NCBI RefSeq assembly: GCF_030376615.1
Contig: NZ_JARRAB010000005.1
Span: forward strand, 62,001-126,000
Direction: 5' to 3'
Length of the DNA: 64,000 nt
Source of the DNA: Pseudomonas sp. sp1636
Lineage (GTDB): Bacteria > Pseudomonadota > Gammaproteobacteria > Pseudomonadales > Pseudomonadaceae
Numbering within the stretch: the first letter of the stretch is position 1; the number at the start of each line of letters is the position of its first letter. The notes below the pieces were generated by a model. That model searched no databases. It was not told the DNA's origin and saw only the letters and a list, made by a program, of their open reading frames with translations. The position numbers and the translations under genes are program-made. Shown in pieces: positions 9,016 through 16,134 of this stretch.

Positions 9016-10026
9016 ATGAATTACAGAGCTTTTGGCCGACTGGGTTGGAACGTCAGTGAAGTCGGCTTCGGGATGTGGGGCATTGCCGGCGGAGAGGGGG
9101 GGTGGACTGGCTCCGACGATGAACGGGGAATGCAAGCCCTGCAGCTAGCAGTCAACAACGGCTGCAATTTCTTTGATACTGCCTGGATATATGGCCGCGG
9201 TCACAGTGAGCGAATGCTTGGCCGGCTGCTCAGGAACAATCCGGACAACCCCCCCATAGTCGCGACCAAAGTGCCGCCAAAGAACCGCGAATGGCCATCG
9301 CGTCGCGGCGATAAACTCGAAGATATCTTTCCACCCGACCATATCCGCACCTACGTCGACAAGAGCTTGGAAAACCTCGATCGTGGGAGCCTGCAACTGC
9401 TGCAGTTCCATGTTTGGGAAGATGACTGGGCCCACGATGAGCGCTGGATGCGGGTGGTTGACGACCTAAAGTCGGAAAAGCTAATTGATGGGATCGGAAT
9501 TAGCGTCAATCGCTGGGAACCGGAAAATGTGATCCGCACCTTGGAAACTGGACTGATCGACAGTGTTCAAGTGATCTACAACATCTTTGATCAGGCACCA
9601 ATGGATCAATTGATCCCGTTATGTGCGCAACACCAGATCGCTGTGATCGCCAGAGTGCCCTTCGATGAAGGCTCGTTGACCGGCACCCTGACCAAGCAGT
9701 CGATATGGCCAGAGGGCGACTGGCGCAACAGCTACTTCGTTCGGGAGAACCTGCATGCCACCGTTGATCGTGTTGAAGCGCTGAAACAGGACCTCCCCGT
9801 CGGCATGACACTCGCCGAATGCGCCTTGCGCTTCATTCTGAGCAATCCGGGCATCACGACAGTCATTCCCGGTATGCGAGCCCTGGGCAATGTTGAGCAG
9901 AATCTGGAGTGCTCAAGCAAGGGGCCGCTCCCCCCCCCCACCTCCTGCAGCGTCTTGCGGCGCACCGCTGGGATAGAACGCCAACGGCATGGTCGCAATG
10001 AGCGACGGACAATCATGTTTAATTGA
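9016..10026 (+). CDS. Aldo/keto reductase with a probable 3' frameshift at a C10 tract
   Basis: First gene of the island operon. It belongs to the NADPH-dependent aldo/keto reductases: the Asp-Tyr of FFDTAWIYGRGHSERMLG (about residues 44-62), the Lys of IVATKVPP and the His of LLQFHVWEDDW are the expected catalytic tetrad. The reading as given ends in an unusual low-identity tail after GPLPPP. If the run of ten C (9930-9939) is read with one more or two fewer C, the frame ends instead ...AAHRWDRTPTAWSQ and stops at 9999-10001. That looks like the normal end of the family and gives 327-328 residues. The ATG at 9016 has AAGGA seven bases upstream. Substrate unknown; next to an A-T-R protein it could reduce the released aldehyde. 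Confidence 0.85.
   Translation: MNYRAFGRLGWNVSEVGFGMWGIAGGEGGWTGSDDERGMQALQLAVNNGCNFFDTAWIYGRGHSERMLGRLLRNNPDNPPIVATKVPPKNREWPSRRGDKLEDIFPPDHIRTYVDKSLENLDRGSLQLLQFHVWEDDWAHDERWMRVVDDLKSEKLIDGIGISVNRWEPENVIRTLETGLIDSVQVIYNIFDQAPMDQLIPLCAQHQIAVIARVPFDEGSLTGTLTKQSIWPEGDWRNSYFVRENLHATVDRVEALKQDLPVGMTLAECALRFILSNPGITTVIPGMRALGNVEQNLECSSKGPLPPPTSCSVLRRTAGIERQRHGRNERRTIMFN
9930..9939 (+). repeat. C10 homopolymer in the aldo/keto reductase gene
   Basis: Ten consecutive C lie near the 3' end of the gene, exactly where the conserved C-terminal coding sequence moves to another frame. Such tracts change length by slippage in replication; they are also a typical place for base-calling errors. Confidence 0.85.
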
Positions 10027-10039
10027 TCAAGGGAATGTC

Positions 10040-10261
10040 ATGAAACTCGTAGAGCTGAAGAACAAGAAAGTTGAGGAACGTGACCCCAAGGGGCTATATG
10101 CCAAAGCACGGGCAGGGGCGATCAGCGAGTTCACCGGTGTAAGTTCACCCTACGAACCACCCTTGAGCGCCGAACTACAGATGGACGGTGGGCAACAGAG
10201 CGCCGAGTCGATTGCCGAGAGAATCGTCGGCTACCTGTACGAAACCGGCAGATTGAACTGA
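10040..10261 (+). CDS. 73-residue protein like the C-terminus of APS kinase
   Basis: The product resembles only the last third of adenylylsulfate kinase (CysC): ERDPKGLYAKARAG and FTGVSSPYEPP are the conserved APS-binding and lid segments, followed by a C-terminal helix (AESIAERIVGYLYETG). The P-loop half of the enzyme is absent, and the preceding DNA is aldo/keto reductase sequence, so it cannot be an active kinase. It has its own ribosome site (AAGGGA, 10029-10034) and an intact frame. A longer start at 9998 would overlap the reductase's restored stop (ATGA). It could be a remnant or a small partner protein. Confidence 0.7.
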   Translation: MKLVELKNKKVEERDPKGLYAKARAGAISEFTGVSSPYEPPLSAELQMDGGQQSAESIAERIVGYLYETGRLN

Positions 10262-10281
10262 TTCGAACACAACTGCGTAAC

Positions 10282-10296
10282 CGCACCTGCGGTGCG
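10282..10296 (+). other. Small hairpin between the APS-kinase-like ORF and the lysA-like gene
   Basis: CGCACC-TGC-GGTGCG is a perfect 6-bp stem with a 3-nt loop, 20 bp after one stop codon and 32 bp before the next start. There is no T-run, so it is more likely an RNA-processing or stability element than a terminator. Confidence 0.4.
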
Positions 10297-10328
10297 TATC
10301 TAATTGTTGCTTGCGCGTGGAGGCTGGG

Positions 10329-11657
10329 ATGGACGGTTTCGCATACAAAAATGGTGTGCTATGGGCGGAACGGGTGAATCTTGAAACCCTGGCTTCGACA
10401 TTGGGCACTCCTTTGTTTGTCTATTCGCTGGGTACCTTGGCGGCGCACTTTCGTAGCCTGCAGCAGGCGTTCTCGCCGATCGATCCACTAATCTGTTTTT
10501 CGGTGAAGAGCTGCAGCAACCTGAGCGTCTTGAAGTTTCTGGTCGAGCAAGGCTCGGGGCTGGATGTGGTGAGTGGTGGAGAGATCCATCGCGCAATGTT
10601 AGCCGGTGCTTCACCGGACACCATTGTCTTCGCAGGCGTAGGCAAGTCGGCCCAGGAAATCCGCTACGCCATAGACTCCGGCATCCACCTATTTAACGTC
10701 GAGTCGGAGAGCGAGCTCGAGCGGATCGACAGCATTGCCGGCGAATCCGGTCGTCACGTCAAGGTATCCATCCGCATCAATCCGGATGTCGCTGATGCTG
10801 ATACCCCACAGAAAACCTCAACCGGAGGACGGCAAACCAAGTTTGGCATCCCGGTCACTCGTGCAGCGCGGCTATATTCACCTGGGTTGTACGACAACCT
10901 CCGCGTGGTAGGTATCCACGCGCATATCGGTTCTCCGATCTATAACGCGGCGTCCTACCTGAGCGCCCTGGACGTCATCGAGAGCCTGCTTATTGACGTA
11001 GAGCGCCTGGGAGGTAAGGTCGAGTCGATCAATATGGGCGGTGGTTTTCCAGCCATTTACGATGCAGTGCAGTCAGAGCGCGTCTCGCTGCAGGAAATGG
11101 GTGCAGCTATCTGCACCCGCCTGCTGAAGTTCAATACCCGCGGCCTACGCTTCGTGATCGAGCCGGGGCGCTCGATCAGCGCCAACGCCGGGGTTCTTCT
11201 GACCCGTGTCGAATACCTCAAAGACGGCTGGGATCGCCAAATCATCATCGTAGATGCGGGAATGAATGTGCTGCTACGGCCGACATTGTATTCCGCCCAT
11301 CACTGTATCTGGCCGGTGCGCAGCGATGGCTCCGATGGGCACTGGATCGAAGTCACCGATAGCTCGCGTGGTGATAAGGCGGGGCAATCCGTGGATGTGG
11401 TGGGGCCGATCTGCGAGACGGGTGACTACCTCGCTCTGGCGCGGACGTTACCGCAACTGACCCAGGGCGAGACGCTCGCGGTCTTCAGCGCTGGCGCCTA
11501 TGCGATGAGCATGGCCAGTCAGTACAACTCTCGAGGGCGTCCCGCCGAAGTGGTGGTTCAGGGCAACCAGTACCGCGTGGCGCGTCAGCGGGAGAGCTAT
11601 GAGGATCTGACAGCGCTAGAACTGGTAGGCCTCGATCCGTTGGAGCACCCCGTTTAG
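10329..11657 (+). CDS. Diaminopimelate-decarboxylase-like PLP enzyme
   Basis: A 442-residue fold-type III PLP decarboxylase of the LysA family. The PLP-binding Lys is in CFSVKSCSNLSVLKFL (about residues 60-75). GSGLDVVSGGEIHRAM, the Gly loop NMGGGFPAIY, EPGRSISANAGVLLTRVEYL and the catalytic Cys of VGPICETGDYLA follow in family order. Two positions usual in true DAP decarboxylases differ: HIGSQ is HIGSP, and MNDLIRP is MNVLLRP. This suggests a changed substrate. The ATG at 10329 has GGAGG five bases upstream; an in-frame TTG at 10311 is less likely. It probably acts in the island pathway rather than in lysine synthesis. Confidence 0.88.
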   Translation: MDGFAYKNGVLWAERVNLETLASTLGTPLFVYSLGTLAAHFRSLQQAFSPIDPLICFSVKSCSNLSVLKFLVEQGSGLDVVSGGEIHRAMLAGASPDTIVFAGVGKSAQEIRYAIDSGIHLFNVESESELERIDSIAGESGRHVKVSIRINPDVADADTPQKTSTGGRQTKFGIPVTRAARLYSPGLYDNLRVVGIHAHIGSPIYNAASYLSALDVIESLLIDVERLGGKVESINMGGGFPAIYDAVQSERVSLQEMGAAICTRLLKFNTRGLRFVIEPGRSISANAGVLLTRVEYLKDGWDRQIIIVDAGMNVLLRPTLYSAHHCIWPVRSDGSDGHWIEVTDSSRGDKAGQSVDVVGPICETGDYLALARTLPQLTQGETLAVFSAGAYAMSMASQYNSRGRPAEVVVQGNQYRVARQRESYEDLTALELVGLDPLEHPV

Positions 11658-11708
11658 AGGCAGCCACCCGAAACCCGCAGGCTCGGCCAATTTACTCGGA
11701 AGTATGTT

Positions 11709-12347
11709 GTGGATAGTGAATATTTTTGGTGGGCGTTCCTCTTATCGGCACTGCTGTTAAATCTCTCCCCCGGCCCGGATCTGCTGTACATCCTGTCGAG
11801 AACGATTTCCTCAGGACGCAGGGTTGGTATTGCCTCGGCCTTGGGCGTTTGTTCGGGTGCATTCGTCCATGTGGTTCTCGCGGCCTGCGGCGTCAGTGCC
11901 ATTCTTGCGAGTTCAGAGCGTGCCTTCGATTTTCTGAAGTACGCTGGGGCAGTCTATCTCCTCTACCTGGGGTTGAAGTGTTTGATACCTGCAACAGGGT
12001 CGCCTGTCCCCCAAGGTGATCTCGAGCCTAGGAAAATTAGTGCGCTGGAGGCTTACCGCCAGGGGATTCTCATTGATGTGCTCAACCCCAAGGTGGCCTT
12101 GTTTTTTCTAGCCTTCCTGCCACAGTTCGTGCGCTCATCAAAGGGTAGCGAAGCGGTGCAGATTTTCTTCTTGGGCTCGCTGGTCATCCTAATTGCGATT
12201 GTCGTCGAAGTGTCCTTCGTGCTTTTGGCAGCTAAGACGACCGAAAAACTACGAACCAATCCCAATGCTGGGAAATGGCTCGATAAAGCTTTGGGCTTGA
12301 TATTGGTCAGTTTAAGCCTGCACCTGGCAACGACAGCCGGTGGGTGA
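11709..12347 (+). CDS. LysE/RhtB-family amino acid exporter
   Basis: A 212-residue membrane protein of the LysE superfamily, which exports amino acids and relatives such as lysine, homoserine or lactones. About five to six hydrophobic segments are visible. The family motif near the N-terminus is LLNLSPGPDLLYILSRTIS; a second conserved loop reads DVLNPKVALFFLAFLPQFV. It starts with GTG at 11709 (GGAAG upstream), 51 bp after the decarboxylase gene. It probably exports the island's product or clears a toxic intermediate. Confidence 0.88.
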   Translation: MDSEYFWWAFLLSALLLNLSPGPDLLYILSRTISSGRRVGIASALGVCSGAFVHVVLAACGVSAILASSERAFDFLKYAGAVYLLYLGLKCLIPATGSPVPQGDLEPRKISALEAYRQGILIDVLNPKVALFFLAFLPQFVRSSKGSEAVQIFFLGSLVILIAIVVEVSFVLLAAKTTEKLRTNPNAGKWLDKALGLILVSLSLHLATTAGG

Positions 12348-12396
12348 TGGGTGAGTCCGCCCATCAGGATGATTTGTACAACAAAGGGATTTGTAT

Positions 12397-15333
12397 ATGA
12401 CTGGCACCTTTCTTTCCGCGGCTGTTGAACCTACGCCCACACCACAGCGCACAGTTTTAGACCTGATTCTGACTGCGCATCTCGCCAATCCGCATGGCGC
12501 AGCGGTCCTGAGTGGTGATGCGCGACTGAGCTATCGGGAACTGTTATCCCTAGCCGAGCACTACGCACAAGTATTGCGTGACGCGGGGATGCTGCCCGGG
12601 CACTGTTTGTTGTGTGGTGTCGACGCCGGTCTCGAGCTACCCGTCGCCTGGCTAAGTGCAATGATAGTGGGTGCGGTGCTGATCCCCGTCGACCCGCGCT
12701 GGCCAGCCAATCGCTTAACGGCAGTTCTGCGGAGCACTCAGGCACGGGTGGTCTTGCTCACCGAAGAGAACCAAGACAGTGTGGCGTTTTGCGACATACT
12801 GACCTTGACGGTCTCTCCCCACATTGCACGCCTCAAGCGCAGTGATCCGCCGGCGCTCAGCAGTGCACAAACCAACCTTTACGGCTTCTTCACCTCCGGT
12901 ACCACAGGCACTCCGAAATGTGCACTGAATCACCACGCCGGGCTGGTTAATCGCTTTACCTACATGACCCGTAGCTTCGGCAGTGAGCATGTGGTCTATC
13001 AGAATAGCGCGCCGCTGTTCGATTCCTCGATATGGCAATTGATCTGGCCGTTGACCTGCGGTGCGGTCACTGTGGTACCGGCTAGGCGCGAGCGATGGGA
13101 TCTTGATAACGTCGTCGAACAGATCGAACGACATCGTGTCAGCATGACCGACTTCGTACCGTCCATTTTTAAGGTATTAGTGCGAGCGCTAGAACAAGGC
13201 CAGATTGCTCCGGCGCGTCTACACAGCTTACGTTTCGTCTTGGTGGGCGGCGAAGCCATCGATCCTGTTTCAGTACAGGCTTTTCGCCGGATACTGCCTG
13301 GTGTCGACATCATCAATACCTATGGACATACAGAAGCGTCGATCGGCATGGTCTTTCATCGGGTTCGCGATGAGGATGCGCAGGCCATTCCGCTGGGGCA
13401 GCCTATCGACAATACATACGTCAAAATCGTTAACGAGGCACTGCAACCCGTCCCTCAAGGGGCCATCGGTGAAATCCTCGTGGGCGGTGTATGTGTCGGT
13501 AACGGGTATTTGAATGAGCCCGAACTGACGGCAAAGTCCTTTCTGCGCAACCCCTTCCCGGACATGCCGGGGCCACTCGTCTACCGTACCGGCGATCGTG
13601 GCTGCCTGCGGGCCGATGGATTGCTGGAGTTTCATGGACGAAATGATCATCAGGTCAAAATCAGAGGCGTCAGAGTCGAACTCGACGAAGTACGGGCACG
13701 TTTCAGTGAAGCTTTTCCAGAAGCTCGGGACGTGGCTGCGGTAGTGGTGCCCGCAACGAACTATGACGCATTGCTGGCCCTAGCCTACACCGCGCCAACA
13801 ACGATCGAGGCTTTTGAGTTGCGCAAGGGCTTGTCCCGTGTCTTGCCCTTGAGCCACATACCGCAGCAGTTCCTGCGCATGAAAGCCTTACCGATCAGCC
13901 AAAATGGCAAACTCGATTACGCTGCAATCAAACGGGCCATCACCGCTGCCCTACAGGCTCCCGAAGCTGGCGCCGCTAACTCATCCCTGCTCGATTGTTT
14001 TCGCCAAGTGTTGGGCAACCGTGAGTTCGCTGAATTCTCAGATTTTTTTGAATGGGGCGGAGACTCACTGACCGCGCTTTCGCTCAGGGCTCTTGTCAAG
14101 GAGCGCCTGGCCGTTAACCTGACCTTGCAAGACCTGTATCGCAACCCAACACCAGCGCGCCTTGAGGCCATACTGTTCGGCCATGCATCGGAGCTTCCGG
14201 CGCCAAGCCTTAACAGTTCTCGCCTGCAGTCTTTACGGCCTTGGGGCGAGCCCAGCAACGCGGTGAGAAACGTGCTGTTAACTGGGGCGACGGGATTCGT
14301 CGGCATTCACATTCTGGAACGCTTGCTGAACTCGACCGAGATGCAGGTGACAGTGCTGCTGCGAGGCAGTCACTCTGAGACCGCTCTTGCGCGGCTAAAG
14401 GCCCTGTACACGAGCGCCTTTTCCGGTCACCAACTCGATGACAGCCGACTGAGCGTGGTGCTTGGAGATCTTAAGTTGCCCGGCCTGGGGATTGAGCCTC
14501 AGCGTTGGGAGCAACTGAGCGCAAGCATTGACGAAGTCATTCATAGCGCCGCTGAAGTCAACTTTCTGTCCGAACCTGCGCAACTCTATGCGGCCAATGT
14601 CGGGGGTACGGCTGAGCTGATCCGCTTCTGCAACACATCAACTTTCAAACGGTTGCATCATGTCTCTTCGCTAGCGGCGCGCCACAATGGCGAAGCTGGC
14701 AACGGCGATAGCCCCCCGCAAGACATGAACGGCTATGGTTACACCAAGCACTTGGCCGACAAGCTTGTCGCCGATGCTCAGGCTCAGGGGATGGCAGCAA
14801 GAATTTATCGTATCGACGATGTATTGCCCTCGGCAACGACAGGCTACTCCAACAAAAAGTCTCTGGTGTATCTGCTGCTGAAACATTGCCTACGTAGCGC
14901 AATGGCACCTGACGGCTGCGGACACATCGGCTTGTTGCCGGCGGATCGTTTGGCCAGCTGGATCTGCGGTTTCATAGCGGCGCCCGAGGCTTTTAACGCA
15001 TTGCCAGCTCAAATGGACATCACAGCCACTGTATTCGTCCCCTTCGAATACCTCGCCAGCCATTTCGCCAATCGGCTGGGACGTTCGGTTCGGGTCATCG
15101 ACTACGGCGAGTTCACGGCGGCGCTGGCGAAATGTACGGACTATGAATCGATGCTGCTCGCTACCATCTTGCCGAGCAAGGACTGCAAACGCACGCTGTT
15201 TACCAAGCCCAGTGACGTGGATCGGCAGGCCTCTATCCATCCGCAATTTGGACATTCCCTGTATCAATGCCTGAACGTTAGCCTCACAGATTTCGCTCAA
15301 TTCGAGGTGCGATTATCTTCTGAGGTATGTTGA
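12397..15333 (+). CDS. NRPS-like adenylation-thiolation-reductase protein
   Basis: A single-module 978-residue A-T-R enzyme with no condensation domain. Adenylation domain (about 15-510): TSGTTGTPK at 166-174, YGHTE at 309-313 (His in place of the usual Pro), YRTGD near 396, HQVKIRGVRVELDEV near 418 and NGKLDY with its Lys at 505. Thiolation domain: FFEWGGDSLTAL, phosphopantetheine Ser at 557. Reductase domain (about 625-978): NAD(P) loop TGATGFVG at 629-636 and catalytic Tyr780/Lys784 (YGYTK). It should activate a carboxylic, probably amino, acid and release it as aldehyde or alcohol. Asp209 in the A4 motif fits an alpha-amino acid. The ATG at 12397 has AAGGGA seven bases upstream. Last gene of the operon. 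Confidence 0.92.
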   Translation: MTGTFLSAAVEPTPTPQRTVLDLILTAHLANPHGAAVLSGDARLSYRELLSLAEHYAQVLRDAGMLPGHCLLCGVDAGLELPVAWLSAMIVGAVLIPVDPRWPANRLTAVLRSTQARVVLLTEENQDSVAFCDILTLTVSPHIARLKRSDPPALSSAQTNLYGFFTSGTTGTPKCALNHHAGLVNRFTYMTRSFGSEHVVYQNSAPLFDSSIWQLIWPLTCGAVTVVPARRERWDLDNVVEQIERHRVSMTDFVPSIFKVLVRALEQGQIAPARLHSLRFVLVGGEAIDPVSVQAFRRILPGVDIINTYGHTEASIGMVFHRVRDEDAQAIPLGQPIDNTYVKIVNEALQPVPQGAIGEILVGGVCVGNGYLNEPELTAKSFLRNPFPDMPGPLVYRTGDRGCLRADGLLEFHGRNDHQVKIRGVRVELDEVRARFSEAFPEARDVAAVVVPATNYDALLALAYTAPTTIEAFELRKGLSRVLPLSHIPQQFLRMKALPISQNGKLDYAAIKRAITAALQAPEAGAANSSLLDCFRQVLGNREFAEFSDFFEWGGDSLTALSLRALVKERLAVNLTLQDLYRNPTPARLEAILFGHASELPAPSLNSSRLQSLRPWGEPSNAVRNVLLTGATGFVGIHILERLLNSTEMQVTVLLRGSHSETALARLKALYTSAFSGHQLDDSRLSVVLGDLKLPGLGIEPQRWEQLSASIDEVIHSAAEVNFLSEPAQLYAANVGGTAELIRFCNTSTFKRLHHVSSLAARHNGEAGNGDSPPQDMNGYGYTKHLADKLVADAQAQGMAARIYRIDDVLPSATTGYSNKKSLVYLLLKHCLRSAMAPDGCGHIGLLPADRLASWICGFIAAPEAFNALPAQMDITATVFVPFEYLASHFANRLGRSVRVIDYGEFTAALAKCTDYESMLLATILPSKDCKRTLFTKPSDVDRQASIHPQFGHSLYQCLNVSLTDFAQFEVRLSSEVC

Positions 15334-15370
15334 CGACAAGGTGCGCTTCCGTGTGCTGAGGCTCGCCAGT

Positions 15371-15400
15371 CCGGAGCCGGCTGGCTCCGGGCTCCTTTCA
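15371..15400 (+). terminator. Possible terminator of the accessory operon
   Basis: CCGGAGCC-GGCT-GGCTCCGG is a perfect 8-bp stem starting 37 bp after the A-T-R stop codon; only a weak pyrimidine run (GCTCCTTTC) follows. It marks the right edge of the island. Confidence 0.5.
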
Positions 15401-15540
15401 GGACGCTGCCGAGCTGGGTAGGGCCGTTTGCCGGCCGACAGTCTCCCTCGCGTATCGCCGACCCCGGAGCAGGGCTGTAGTCGCGTGCGAAAACCACTAC
15501 AATGCGCCGTCAATTCCCTTCCCCCGTCGAGACCGTGCGC

Positions 15541-15933
15541 ATGAAATTTCGTTTTCTCCTGTGGATGCTGGGGCGCCTGATGGTCAAGGCCAGCCGAGAC
15601 AACCCGGCGTTCCAGCAGCAATTGGTCGACCGCGACATGGTGTTCCAGCTGTACACGCTGGACGGCAAGGTTGCCCGCCACTTCATCGTCAAGGATCAGC
15701 GCATCAGCAGCAAGCGCGGCCCGGCCAGCCAGCCGGCCTTTGCCTTGGGCTTCAAGGATGCCGCCTACGGCTTCGCCACCATGAGCGCGAAGAACAAGCA
15801 GTTGGCCTTTATGCAGGGCATCCAGAATAAGGACATCCAGATCCAGGGCAACCCGGCGCTGGTGATCTGGTTCCAGGGGCTGACCAAGTACCTGATGCCG
15901 AAAAAGAAAAGCAGCGAGAAAAAAGCCGCCTGA
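15541..15933 (+). CDS. SCP2 sterol-binding-like conserved protein
   Basis: A 130-residue protein of a conserved pseudomonad family I would place with the SCP2 lipid-binding fold. Recognisable parts are DRDMVFQLYTLDGKVARHF, PAFALGFKDAAYGFATM and GNPALVIWFQGLTKYLMP, ending in a Lys-rich tail (PKKKSSEKKA). It probably binds a lipid or fatty acid ligand; its role is unknown. The ATG at 15541 gives MKFRFLLWML; the in-frame ATG at 15502 would add 13 residues. First gene of the conserved backbone after the island. Confidence 0.8.
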   Translation: MKFRFLLWMLGRLMVKASRDNPAFQQQLVDRDMVFQLYTLDGKVARHFIVKDQRISSKRGPASQPAFALGFKDAAYGFATMSAKNKQLAFMQGIQNKDIQIQGNPALVIWFQGLTKYLMPKKKSSEKKAA

Positions 15934-16134
15934 TAGGCTGCGCCGCCAGTGCCGCTGCCCGGTTGCTTCACCGGGTATGCGTCAGCGCAATCCGGGATCT
16001 GTCCGGGCTATCGGCGGCGGAGTTGAAGCCCAGCTTAGCGGCTGCCGATCGTCGGTCGGTGCGGCGCGATGGCTATCGCGGCGCCCAATCGCATCCTACC
16101 GCGGCGGCCGTAAGCCGAGAGGTTGCCGCCAGCC

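Noticed and set aside
10282-10296. Terminator splitting the island operon
   Set aside because: The 6-bp stem has no T-run, and the genes on both sides are closely spaced with good ribosome sites.
7953-15333. Prophage or transposon origin of the island
   Set aside because: No integrase, transposase, phage gene, tRNA or flanking direct repeat is visible within the island or at its edges.
15934-16134. Small gene between the SCP2-like gene and the HDOD gene
   Set aside because: Short open frames here lack ribosome sites; part of the stretch (about 15970-16010) looks like a worn copy of the CCCGGATTGC repeat family.
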